From assembly GCA_910584795.1 (NCBI GenBank), contig CAJUBZ010000004.1, positions 124,001 through 188,000 on the forward strand: a stretch of 64,000 nt of DNA, written 5' to 3'. The notes beneath the pieces were generated by a model. That model was not told where the DNA came from and made no database searches. It was given only the letters and a program-made list of their open reading frames with translations. A program made the position numbers and the translations under genes. Shown here piece by piece: positions 27,601 to 34,697 of the stretch (positions within the stretch are counted from its first letter, which is position 1; each line of letters begins with the position of its first letter). The DNA is from an uncultured Eubacterium sp. Lineage in GTDB: Bacteria; Bacillota; Clostridia; Lachnospirales; Lachnospiraceae.

Positions 27601-28358
27601 GTAAATGTTGTATCTCCAGTAGACCCGGCCGATACATATTCACCACCTTCTGCTGTAGAATATAATACTTCATAAGCACTGTAGAGATGTTCTTTTTCAC
27701 CTTGCCATGATACAGTAACCATATCGCCTGCAACGTCAGAAAGAGTAACTTTCTTAGCTGACTTCGGAGCTGTTGCCGTATACATAATGAATTTTTCGTT
27801 GGATGAAACAGATTCGCCTGCTTTTATGTTAACCAGACCTAAAGCTTCGCCTTCCAATGTAAAATAGTAACCATTATTGTTACTTCTAAATGCAATTGTT
27901 CCATCGCCTTGAGGTTCAATATATACTGACTCCCAACCAGATGGATTTGTTCTTCCTGCTATCTGAAAAACTTTATCTCCAGTAGCTTTCCAGCTAGTTT
28001 TTGCAGAACATGTAAAGTTGACAATTGTGTCCCCTTTGAAAAAATCGCCTGTCGCCGTGGCATAATAGATTTTAAATATACCATTTGACGGAACACTATC
28101 GACACCACTATACAGTACGCTACAGTCAATCGGATCATCCACTACACCATTTACTGTAATAACCTTTCCTGTTGCAGCACTGACAAAATAAACTTCTGCG
28201 TTTACTGTTGCCTCTGACGGATCGTCAATTGTCTCCGTTGACATTGATGCTGACTCTGCTGCCATTACCGTTGTAGTCTGTGACATTGTTGTTATTCCTG
28301 TTACTGCCAATGTTAACGCCAGCATTAATGAAAGCGCTTTCTTAAAAAATTTGCTCAT
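24699..28358 (-). CDS. Large secreted beta-helix protein with FN3 domains, poly-Asn linker and Lys-rich BspA-like tail
   Basis: This 1219-residue exported protein begins with a signal peptide (MSKFFKKALSLMLALTLAVT, cleavage likely after VMAAE). A trefoil/fascin-like region follows (FRSNNNGYYFTLEGEALGLV). Next are two fibronectin type III domains (about 200-380) and a long right-handed beta-helix (about 385-1000). The helix has repeated strand-turn units such as NVLIENACIVEIASGSG and a GDHVGW...NGLVINGDNVTAYG stretch. The fold resembles GH55/pectate-lyase-like proteins. 25 Asn (1045-1069) then lead to a 150-residue, roughly 29 percent Lys tail with LRR_5/BspA-type units (VTVGKNVKTISAKAF). The frame opens at 28403, but ATG 28358 follows AGGAGGAATTTAAT. 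No sortase motif. Probable surface polysaccharide-acting enzyme; substrate unknown. Confidence 0.8.
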   Translation of the reverse strand: MSKFFKKALSLMLALTLAVTGITTMSQTTTVMAAESASMSTETIDDPSEATVNAEVYFVSAATGKVITVNGVVDDPIDCSVLYSGVDSVPSNGIFKIYYATATGDFFKGDTIVNFTCSAKTSWKATGDKVFQIAGRTNPSGWESVYIEPQGDGTIAFRSNNNGYYFTLEGEALGLVNIKAGESVSSNEKFIMYTATAPKSAKKVTLSDVAGDMVTVSWQGEKEHLYSAYEVLYSTAEGGEYVSAGSTGDTTFTVENLSLSTKYYFKVRTLVNLRGGAYTDSKAAYTTTLSNYRPKKPTGVDVEKKDNTLEVHWNKANGATKYYVYRAVSRYAEYEMIGETADTTFVDKTPNASKFQNYYKIKGVNDADISAFSEPASLETSMFGKNAYIFAPTDDQKEIDAVTAEVFQKQHYSQFGDNRYAMMYKPGDYTSTKQYIEQGYYTQTLGLGKTPYDVRLVNVKTPAALSGNNVTCNFWQGIENVTIADLDNNDDPFYCFQWAVSQAAPARRLNVERTAVFDWYYGWASGGYFADTYFHKSAGSAAQQQYYYRNCQIDGGVYGINWQQVVQGCTGITNENSKDGSGKAFANMVSLKSGEGKTNWDQRGNTTIIDETEKIREKPFLYFDAETDEYKVFIPAIRKNSKGISWSADNMGEGTSIGVDKYFYIANADVDTAVTINAQLEKGKNIIFTPGVYHVEEPIKVTKANTVLLGLGMASIIPDNEEAAIKVSDVGGVSIAGLILDAGNYSKTLLTVGEEGCNKDHSENPIVLQDVIYRVGGTGSLGRADSCQVINSNDVIIDHTWIWRADHGDHVGWTQNTSKNGLVINGDNVTAYGLFCEHFQEYDILWRGENGKTYFLQNEKCYDPQNQDDWMSHDGTKKGYAAYKVANNVKKHYAVGLGVYDVFINTNGASIYLDNAIEVPNTENVLIENACIVEIASGSGPKVGINHIVNNTTAGIRTGAGNGGGYAIQRLLSYSNETSLSLPDYYTSQSNVEVQEEVGEKPTNDVYAEKDIEKEAPSKDTEKPLWEMTEKDFDEKIEQSGNDGNNNNNNNNNNNNNNNNNNNNNNNNNGSGNTTTVTLKKGQKFTSGKFTYKITSVSGKKGNVTLVNVRTKYRKNFKKATVKATVKYKGYSFSVTVVGKNAFKKCKKLKKVTVGKNVKTISAKAFAASIKLKSITFKGKKVKKIAKTAFNKKVRKTVKVVAKNKKVKKLVLTSLKRKK
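25152..25226 (-). repeat. Trinucleotide tract coding 25 consecutive Asn
   Basis: Twenty-five AAT/AAC codons in a row on the minus strand form an in-frame low-complexity linker between the beta-helix region and the cationic tail. The two codons are mixed irregularly, which lowers but does not remove slippage risk. Confidence 0.95.
28329..28342. promoter_or_regulatory. cre-like palindrome inside the start of the beta-helix gene
   Basis: TGAAAGCGCTTTCT matches the CcpA catabolite-response consensus TGWAANCGNTNWCA at every fixed base but the last. Its core GAAAGCGCTTTC is a perfect palindrome. It covers codons 6-10, so it also encodes signal-peptide residues, and chance is possible. Confidence 0.4.
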
Positions 28359-28419
28359 ATTAAATTCCTCCTGTTTCTCTACATATATTAACTTCGAAAC
28401 CATATATTTATCTATATAT

Positions 28420-28449
28420 ATTGTAGCATTTTGTACACTTTAAATTCAA
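28420..28449 (-). promoter_or_regulatory. Candidate promoter of the beta-helix gene
   Basis: On the minus strand TTGAAT and TACAAT are separated by 18 bases. The -10 box is about 62 bases before the ATG at 28358. A perfect 12-base palindrome AAAAACGTTTTT lies just upstream at 28454-28465. Confidence 0.35.
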
Positions 28450-28466
28450 TCTTAAAAACGTTTTTG

Positions 28467-28689
28467 AGCAATATTACCAATTCTCATTATCTATTTTTGG
28501 CAGTATGAATAATTTCATTACACTTTTTATATGGTTTTGCTATATTTCTACTTTTTTATAACATTCTGATAAAAACATTTTTTTGGTTATTATATTTTTT
28601 TTAACAAAGAGTTTGCTTTCGAACTCTCTCTCGAGGCGTGGATTCGAAAGAACAACTGCCTTTCTGTAGCTCTGCAATCCTGTGGAACA
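28467..28689. other. Intergenic stretch between the spoVG terminator and the beta-helix promoter
   Basis: AT-rich DNA with no frame of note. It holds one inverted repeat, CTTTCGAA (28616-28623) and TTCGAAAG (28643-28650), described separately. No tRNA or other RNA gene was recognised. Confidence 0.6.
28616..28650. repeat. Small palindromic element, copy A
   Basis: Arms CTTTCGAA and TTCGAAAG are exact reverse complements around a 19-base spacer that contains CTCTCTCGAG and CGTGGATTCG. A related element (CTCTCGCGAG and CGTTGATTCG) lies at 59590-59621 after rpsR. Confidence 0.5.
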
Positions 28690-28735
28690 TTTTTATAATA
28701 TAGGAAGTTCAAAAAACTTTTCTATATTATAAAAA
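28690..28735. repeat. Inverted repeat beyond the spoVG terminator
   Basis: TTTTTATAATATAG (28690-28703) is exactly complementary to CTATATTATAAAAA (28722-28735). Its right end supplies the U-run of the spoVG terminator. A second, AT-only hairpin downstream of a terminator may help 3-prime end formation. Confidence 0.6.
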
Positions 28736-28774
28736 GACAGGCAGACCAAAGCTTGTTGCTTTGATCTGCCTGTC
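28731..28774 (-). terminator. Terminator of the glgC-glgD-spoVG operon
   Basis: The 17-base arms 28736-28752 and 28758-28774 pair with one wobble and a 5-base loop, followed on the minus strand by TTTTT. It begins 18 bases after the spoVG stop. Confidence 0.9.
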
Positions 28775-28792
28775 CTATTATTTACTTTTTTA

Positions 28793-29077
28793 CTATTCTG
28801 CTGAAACTGAATCGTCTGGTTCTAATAATGCTTTTTCATAAGCTTCTAAAACAAGACTCTGAATAGTATTGCGGGTACCTGAATTAATTGGATGAGCAAT
28901 ATCTCTATACTCACCATCTGCTGCCTTTCTAGATGGCATTGCAATAAACAAGCCTTTCTCGCCTTCTACTACCTTAATGTCATGTACTACAAACTCATCA
29001 TCAATAGTAATAGATACCACAGCTTTCATTTTTCCCTCTTTGGTCATTTTTCTAACCCTTACATCTGTTATGTTCAT
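28793..29077 (-). CDS. spoVG: SpoVG, regulatory RNA/DNA-binding protein
   Basis: This 94-residue protein has the SpoVG sequence throughout: MNITDVRVRKM, then VSITIDDEFVVHDIKVVEG, GLFIAMPSRK and DIAHPINSGTR. SpoVG is a conserved nucleic-acid-binding regulator affecting septation and cell-envelope genes in Firmicutes. It lies 15 bases after glgD behind AGAAAGGAAAAATAT and directly before a strong terminator, so it is the last gene of the glgC-glgD transcript. Whether it is expressed only from that transcript is not known; no separate promoter was found in the short gap. Confidence 0.96.
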   Translation of the reverse strand: MNITDVRVRKMTKEGKMKAVVSITIDDEFVVHDIKVVEGEKGLFIAMPSRKAADGEYRDIAHPINSGTRNTIQSLVLEAYEKALLEPDDSVSAE

Positions 29078-29092
29078 ATATTTTTCCTTTCT

Positions 29093-30211
29093 TTATAAAC
29101 TGTATCTAAAATTTCTTTCATTTATAACTTTTACTTCACTTTCGTCTCCAATATGCTCTCCCGGATTAATGGTACTGTGGCTCTCAACAATACAATTTTC
29201 CACAATAGTATTATCTCCAATGTAAACATCATTCAGGATGACTGCATTTCTAATAACACAATTATTTCCAATATACGCCTGCTTAAAGACAACCGAGTTC
29301 TCAACAGTTCCATTTACAATACAACCGCTGGAAATCAGACTGTTACTCACTTTAGAACCCGGATTATATTTTGCCGGAGGAAGATCCTCCACTTTAGAAT
29401 ATACATCAGGGTACTGTTTGAAGAAGAAATCTCTCACATCTGGTTTTAGAAAATCCATATTCGTTTTATAATATCCTTCTACACTAGATACATTTTTCCA
29501 ATATGTTTCCAATGAATATACATAAATCTTTTTAGATGATTTATTTCGGATAATAATATCATTTACAAAATCATATCTGTCTTCAGTAATACATTGTTCA
29601 ATCAACTGAATTAACAGTCTTCTTCTGATTATATAAATACCTGTTGAAATAAATGTACTATTGCTTTCAATTGGTTTTTCAACAAAATCAATTACTCTTC
29701 CATTATTATCTGCTGTAACAACGCCATATGCTGAGACATCTGCACCTTCTCCCATTTCTTTGCAGACAATAGTAATATCGGCTCCTGTCTCCACATGTTT
29801 CTCCAAAACCTTATTATAGTCCATCTTATAAACCGCATCTGCTGATGCAATAATAACATATGGCTCATGGCTCTTTTTTAAAAATGCAATGTTCTGTGCA
29901 ATTGCATCTGCTGTTCCACGATACCAGAATCCGTTGTCTGATGTAATAGAAGGAGTAAATACATACAAACCTCCCTGCTTTCTACCAAAATCCCACCATT
30001 TCGAAGAACTTAAATGCTCATTTAATGACCATGCGTTGTACTGCGTCAATACTGCAACTTTCTGTATATGGGAATTTGTCATATTACTTAACGCAAAATC
30101 AATAGCTCTGTAACTTCCCGCTATCGGCATTGCCCCAACTGCCCTTTTTTTGGAGAGTTCTTTCATCTTACTATTGTTTCCACCTGCTAAAATTATTCCA
30201 ACTGCTCTCAT
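29093..30211 (-). CDS. glgD: GlgD, glucose-1-phosphate adenylyltransferase regulatory subunit
   Basis: This 372-residue GlgC paralog belongs to the Firmicute GlgD group. The N-terminal nucleotidyltransferase-like domain starts GIILAGGNNSKMKELSKKRA, where GlgC has the catalytic GGQGSRLGVLT-type loop, so key Arg/Thr residues are changed. A C-terminal left-handed beta-helix with IGNNCVIRN and VYIGDNTIVENC hexapeptide repeats follows. GlgD pairs with GlgC to form the active ADP-glucose synthase for glycogen. Its start overlaps the glgC stop by one base (TAATG), giving coupled translation and a balanced subunit ratio. Confidence 0.94.
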   Translation of the reverse strand: MRAVGIILAGGNNSKMKELSKKRAVGAMPIAGSYRAIDFALSNMTNSHIQKVAVLTQYNAWSLNEHLSSSKWWDFGRKQGGLYVFTPSITSDNGFWYRGTADAIAQNIAFLKKSHEPYVIIASADAVYKMDYNKVLEKHVETGADITIVCKEMGEGADVSAYGVVTADNNGRVIDFVEKPIESNSTFISTGIYIIRRRLLIQLIEQCITEDRYDFVNDIIIRNKSSKKIYVYSLETYWKNVSSVEGYYKTNMDFLKPDVRDFFFKQYPDVYSKVEDLPPAKYNPGSKVSNSLISSGCIVNGTVENSVVFKQAYIGNNCVIRNAVILNDVYIGDNTIVENCIVESHSTINPGEHIGDESEVKVINERNFRYSL

Positions 30212-31482
30212 TAAATCTCACCTGCCTTAACTATATAGCCGCCTGATGGGAGCCCTCCGTCAGGATAATCTTCAGGTTCTGTTTTTCCGGAAATCGCCAC
30301 ATTTTTGCCTATAGTAACATCATCTGGAATTTCAGTTCCTTCACCGATAACAGTCAACTCACAATTATATATTTTCTGACTCAACTGACTGTCCGCATAT
30401 TCTCCGACACCTATTGTACAGCGTTCCCCAACTTTCACATTTTCAGCTATTATCGTATTATATATTTTTGTTCCGTCCTTTATCCTGCACCCCTGCATAA
30501 TAATGGAATCTCGAATCTCAACATCTTTTCCGATTTCTACATTTGCACTAATCACAGAATTATAAATGTCTCCCTGTATATCACAACCTTCTCCAATGAT
30601 ACTTCTCTCTACACTGGAATCTGCTGAAATATACTGTGGAGGGAGTGCATCATTTTTCGTGTATATTTTCCAGAACTCTTCATACAAATTAAACTCTGGA
30701 ACAATATCAATCAATTCCATGTTTGCTTCCCAATAAGACTTCAATGTGCCGACATCTTTCCAGTATCCATTATACTCATAAGCATAAATCGGATTTCCTT
30801 TTTCATGAATGTACGGAATAACATGCATTCCAAAATCACATTTCGGCTGTTCTTTTAACTGTATCAATGCCTCTTTCAATACCGGCCAGCTAAAGATATA
30901 TATCCCCATAGATGCCAGATTACTCTTCGGTTGTTCAGGTTTCTCCTGAAATTCGGTAATTTTATGATTATCATCCGTTACGACTACCCCAAATCTACTG
31001 GCTTCTTCCATAGGTACTGGCATTGCTGCAATGGTTACATCTGCGTTATTTGCTTTATGATAGTCCAACATAATTTCATAATCCATTTTGTAGATATGAT
31101 CTCCAGATAAAATCAAGACATAATCCGGATTATATGACTCCATATAATCTAAATTTTGAAAAATTGCATTGGCCGTTCCTGTATACCATTCTGTATTTTT
31201 ACTTTTCTCATATGGTGGAAGAACTGTTACCCCTCCTATATTTCGATCCAAATCCCAGGGAATTCCAATTCCTATATGAGCATTTAATCTTAATGGCTGA
31301 TACTGTGTCAACACACCAACAGTATCAACGCCCGAATTAATACAATTGCTTAGTGGAAAATCGATGATTTTATATTTTCCTCCAAAAGCAACTGCCGGTT
31401 TTGCTACCTTAGCTGTAAGGACACCCAGACGACTTCCTTGGCCTCCTGCCAGCAACATAGCTATCATCTCTTTTTTGATCAT
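30211..31482 (-). CDS. glgC: Glucose-1-phosphate adenylyltransferase
   Basis: This 423-residue enzyme makes ADP-glucose from glucose-1-phosphate and ATP, the committed step of glycogen synthesis. It shows the full catalytic loop MLLAGGQGSRLGVLT, then KPAVAFGGKYKIIDFPLSNC, the SGDHIYKMDY metal site, FQEKPEQPKSN and a C-terminal hexapeptide beta-helix. Start ATG follows GAGGTATAAGAC. A TATAAT lies at 31517-31522 on the minus strand, but no good -35 was found. The branching enzyme glgB is elsewhere, at 43865-45853. Allosteric control by sugar phosphates is usual for the family. Confidence 0.95.
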   Translation of the reverse strand: MIKKEMIAMLLAGGQGSRLGVLTAKVAKPAVAFGGKYKIIDFPLSNCINSGVDTVGVLTQYQPLRLNAHIGIGIPWDLDRNIGGVTVLPPYEKSKNTEWYTGTANAIFQNLDYMESYNPDYVLILSGDHIYKMDYEIMLDYHKANNADVTIAAMPVPMEEASRFGVVVTDDNHKITEFQEKPEQPKSNLASMGIYIFSWPVLKEALIQLKEQPKCDFGMHVIPYIHEKGNPIYAYEYNGYWKDVGTLKSYWEANMELIDIVPEFNLYEEFWKIYTKNDALPPQYISADSSVERSIIGEGCDIQGDIYNSVISANVEIGKDVEIRDSIIMQGCRIKDGTKIYNTIIAENVKVGERCTIGVGEYADSQLSQKIYNCELTVIGEGTEIPDDVTIGKNVAISGKTEPEDYPDGGLPSGGYIVKAGEI

Positions 31483-31714
31483 GTCTTATACCTCGCTGCT
31501 TCTATTTAGTAATAAAATTATATCATTAAATTTTGCTTAATAAAAGGGTTTTTATGGTTGTTTTCATACTTTTTTTATTCATTTTTTCCTTAATTATCGT
31601 CTTTTTTCTACATCTTTTGTTATAAATGCACAATATTTTTGTCAAAATTTGTCACTTTTTAATTTTGTGATTTTTTTAACACAATAAACTTCATCCCTTT
31701 TATTTTTTTCAGTC

Positions 31715-31743
31715 TTTAAAAATCAATAAAAGAAGTGTATAAT
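31715..31743 (+). promoter_or_regulatory. Promoter of murC
   Basis: TTTAAA and a perfect TATAAT are separated by 17 bases, ending 31 bases before the murC ATG, with TAGGAGAATTATT as ribosome site. Confidence 0.5.
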
Positions 31744-31774
31744 AATTACACTTTATTTATATAGGAGAATTATT

Positions 31775-33157
31775 ATGTACAATTTAGATTTTGATGCTCC
31801 TTCCAATCTTCATTTTACCGGAATTGGAGGCATCAGTATGAGTGCACTTGCAGAAATTATGCTTTCAAGAGGTTTCTCTGTAACAGGTTCTGATACAAAA
31901 GAATCTGATATAACAGACCACTTATCCTCTTTAGGTGCCAAAATATATTATACCCAAACTGCCACTAATATTTCATCAGATATTGATGTCCTTATTTACA
32001 CGGCTGCTGTGAAACAGGATAATCCCGAATTAAAAAAGGCAAAAGAACTTGGCATTCCACTGCTTACAAGAGCAGAATTTTTGGGACAGATTATGTTAAA
32101 TTATCCGATGGCTATTGGTGTGGCAGGAACACACGGCAAAACTACCACAACCTCTATGTTATCTCAAATCATGTTAGAAGCAGATACGGATCCTACTATC
32201 CTGGTGGGCGGAATTATGCCGGCCATTCACGGAAATACACGTGTAGGACACTCAGACAAAATGATTACCGAAGCTTGTGAATACACCAACAGTTTTCTAT
32301 CTTTTAAGCCCAATATGGCTATTATTCTAAACGTAGCTGCTGATCATCTGGACTTTTTTAAAGATTTAGATGATATCAGACATAGTTTTAGAAAATATGC
32401 AGAACTGGTACCTGAGGATGGATGTCTTATTATCAATAGTGATATTAACGATTTAGACTATTTTACCAAGGGTCTGGCCTGCACAGTTATTACTGTAGGT
32501 TCCAATCCTGACAAAAGCATGTACAGCCCGGCAAATATTCAATATGACGAATTTGCCAAAGGCTCTTATGATTTACTTGTAAACGGAAAAAAAACTTTTC
32601 ATGTTTCATTAAATGTAACCGGTGAGCATAACATCTATAATTCTTTAGCTTCTATTGCCGCTTCTCATTTTATGGGAATCAGCGATAAGGATATTATCTC
32701 AGGACTTATGGCATATGGAGGAACAGACCGACGTTTCCAGTATAAAGGGAAAATCGGTGAAGTCACAATTATTGATGACTATGCCCACCACCCTGATGAG
32801 ATTATTGCTACAATACGTACCGCAAAACATTATCCACACCATAAGATGTGGGTTGTATTCCAACCTCATACATACACCAGAACAAAAGCTTTGCTTCCAG
32901 AATTTGCTGAAGTCTTAAAAGAAGCAGACTGTGTGGTTCTAGCAGATATCTATGCTGCCAGAGAAAAAAATACAGTTGGAATCAGTTCAAAAGATTTATT
33001 AAATGAAATTCAAAAACTTGGCGGTAATGCCTGCTATTTCCCAAGTTTTAGTGAGATAGAAAATTTTTTATTGGAAAATTGTTCATCAGGCGATTTGTTA
33101 ATAACAATGGGTGCCGGAGATGTTGTTAAAATAGGTGAACACCTTCTTGGCGATTAA
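31775..33157 (+). CDS. murC: UDP-N-acetylmuramate--L-alanine ligase
   Basis: This 460-residue cytoplasmic enzyme adds L-Ala to UDP-MurNAc, the first amino acid of the peptidoglycan stem. The N-terminal substrate domain has HFTGIGGISMSALAEIML. The ATP site is GTHGKTTT at 118-125, followed by the ligase centre EACEYTNSFLSF. The C-terminal domain has DDYAHHPDEI and FQPHTYTRT. It is single, behind its own promoter and followed by a terminator at 33170-33216, and not in a dcw cluster. All key motifs are intact. Confidence 0.97.
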   Translation: MYNLDFDAPSNLHFTGIGGISMSALAEIMLSRGFSVTGSDTKESDITDHLSSLGAKIYYTQTATNISSDIDVLIYTAAVKQDNPELKKAKELGIPLLTRAEFLGQIMLNYPMAIGVAGTHGKTTTTSMLSQIMLEADTDPTILVGGIMPAIHGNTRVGHSDKMITEACEYTNSFLSFKPNMAIILNVAADHLDFFKDLDDIRHSFRKYAELVPEDGCLIINSDINDLDYFTKGLACTVITVGSNPDKSMYSPANIQYDEFAKGSYDLLVNGKKTFHVSLNVTGEHNIYNSLASIAASHFMGISDKDIISGLMAYGGTDRRFQYKGKIGEVTIIDDYAHHPDEIIATIRTAKHYPHHKMWVVFQPHTYTRTKALLPEFAEVLKEADCVVLADIYAAREKNTVGISSKDLLNEIQKLGGNACYFPSFSEIENFLLENCSSGDLLITMGAGDVVKIGEHLLGD

Positions 33158-33169
33158 CTTATTAACATT

Positions 33170-33216
33170 CCACAAAATTTTGTTGATAACTTTCAACGAA
33201 GTTTTGTGGATTTTTT
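33170..33216 (+). terminator. Terminator of murC
   Basis: Arms 33170-33185 and 33194-33209 pair over 16 positions (three wobbles) with an 8-base loop, followed by ATTTTTTG. Confidence 0.85.
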
Positions 33217-33295
33217 GTTTACATAATACTTTATTTAAAAAGTTATTCAACTGCTTTAAAATACGGGGACTTCGACAATTTTTGACAGGTTGCGA

Positions 33296-33336
33296 CCGGC
33301 AGATATTAACACTATTAACATTATTAACATTGCCGG
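33296..33336 (+). repeat. Three ATTAAC repeats inside a CCGGCA/TGCCGG stem
   Basis: CCGGCA (33296-33301) and TGCCGG (33331-33336) bracket three copies of ATTAAC at 33305, 33314 and 33323, spaced 9 bases apart. It lies 40 bases upstream of the primosome operon promoter. Meaning unknown; the rest of the 33217-33376 stretch shows nothing. Confidence 0.5.
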
Positions 33337-33376
33337 TTTCCCCTTTAAAAATAGGCATTTCACCCAATTTGTGACG

Positions 33377-33404
33377 TTGCATTTTTATATTTTTATGCTA
33401 TACT
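33377..33404 (+). promoter_or_regulatory. Promoter of the DnaD/DnaI-like/prs operon
   Basis: TTGCAT and TATACT are separated by 16 bases, with an extended -10 TGC directly before TATACT. The box ends 65 bases before the ATG at 33470. Confidence 0.5.
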
Positions 33405-33469
33405 TTTCCATACGAGTTTAAGCGAATTCTTTTCGCAAATATGTTACTTTCGGGAAAAGGGATTTTAAT

Positions 33470-34633
33470 ATGAGCAAGTTAGTTTTTGATAGAGGTAATT
33501 TTGCAGATTTTACCTCAGTTTCGAATGTTTTTATCGACGAATATATGCCAAAAGCGAATGGTGAATTTGTGAAAGTCTACCTTCTTTTGTTACGCCTTGT
33601 TAATACCGGTTGCAAGGACTTGTCTACTACCATGATTGCGGACAAGTTTAATATGTTAGAATCAGATGTTATCCGTGCATTAAGATTCTGGTCTGAACAG
33701 AATCTATTATCTCTATCTTTAGACCACTGTGGTAACATCAATGGGATTCGACTGGAATCGTCTCATTCTAACAAATATATCGTCCGGGATATTTCTAACA
33801 AAGCAGATTCACTTAATGACACTTCTATCGAAGTGGTTCCCGAAACCCTTGCTACAGCTTCCGGCGAAACTGTACCCGCAATGGTTCCAACACCATCGGG
33901 CACTATTATTCCTGGAAAGAGAAAATACACTGCAAAAGAAATTTCTGCTTTTTCTGAAAATGAAAATTTTACGCAGTTAACTTTCCTGGCTCAGACATAT
34001 CTCGGAAAAACATTGAATACTTCTGATATTCATAGTATTTTATACATGTTAGATGGTCTGAAGTTAGCACCCGATTTCATTGAGTACATTATGGAAACAT
34101 GTATTTCATCGGGTCATAAATCATTAGCATACATAGAAAAACAAGCTGTAACTTATTTTAAGAAAGACATACATAGTGCTGAGGAAGCAAAGACTGATTC
34201 GAAACTGCGTCAGGATATCTGCAAAAGCATATACAAAGTTTTTGGCCTCGCTTCCAAATCACCTATTAAAAAAGAAATAACTTATATTACAAAGTGGAAG
34301 GAAGATTTCGGATTTTCGGATGACATTATCTTAGAAGCATGTAACCGCACAATGGAACATACTCATACCGCAAGTTTTCCTTATGCCGATAAAATTTTAT
34401 TTGGATGGTCAGAAAATAAAGTCAGCTCAATGGCTGATATTGATAAGTTAGACAAGCTTCACTCTGAAGATAACCAGAAAAAATATAGTACCCAGGTTTC
34501 TGCAAAAAAAGTTGGACGCCCTAAAAACGCAAAATCTTTTGAAAGCAGTAACTATAACCATAGCAAATTGGAAGAGCAGATTCGGAATAGCCGTGACAAA
34601 AAAATTCATGCTATTTTATCAGAAAATAAATAA
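33470..34633 (+). CDS. DnaD-domain replication initiation protein
   Basis: This 387-residue protein has an N-terminal winged-helix region (residues 20-90, FVKVYLLLLRLVNTGCKDLS and SDVIRALRFWSEQNLL). Two DnaD-like helical repeats follow: one at about 160-240 ending AYIEKQAVTYFKKDI, and one at about 255-320 with FGFSDDIILEACNRTM and PYADKILFGW. DnaD-type proteins remodel DNA and load the helicase loader at origins and stalled forks. The next gene is an AAA+ helicase-loader-like protein, which supports a primosome role. Start ATG follows AAAAGGGATTTTAAT. Confidence 0.9.
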   Translation: MSKLVFDRGNFADFTSVSNVFIDEYMPKANGEFVKVYLLLLRLVNTGCKDLSTTMIADKFNMLESDVIRALRFWSEQNLLSLSLDHCGNINGIRLESSHSNKYIVRDISNKADSLNDTSIEVVPETLATASGETVPAMVPTPSGTIIPGKRKYTAKEISAFSENENFTQLTFLAQTYLGKTLNTSDIHSILYMLDGLKLAPDFIEYIMETCISSGHKSLAYIEKQAVTYFKKDIHSAEEAKTDSKLRQDICKSIYKVFGLASKSPIKKEITYITKWKEDFGFSDDIILEACNRTMEHTHTASFPYADKILFGWSENKVSSMADIDKLDKLHSEDNQKKYSTQVSAKKVGRPKNAKSFESSNYNHSKLEEQIRNSRDKKIHAILSENK

Positions 34634-34637
34634 ATAG

Positions 34638-34653
34638 ATACACACCTGTGTAT
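34638..34653. repeat. Perfect 16-base dyad between primosome genes
   Basis: ATACACA and TGTGTAT are exact reverse complements with a 2-base centre, just after the DnaD gene stop. No U-run follows, so it is not a standard terminator. It may be an operator or an mRNA processing hairpin. Confidence 0.4.
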
Positions 34654-34697
34654 ATAAAAAGGTTCAAAGGCTGTTTTGCAAATAAATGGAGAATTAT

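Noticed and set aside
28610..28680. tRNA-like piece (GATTCGAA reminiscent of a T-arm)
   Set aside because: No acceptor stem, anticodon arm or CCA end can be drawn; treated as a palindromic element.
33098..33382. Minus-strand frame of 94 codons after murC
   Set aside because: It runs across the murC 3-prime end and its terminator, lacks a ribosome site and has low-complexity Asn/Val runs made by the ATTAAC repeats.
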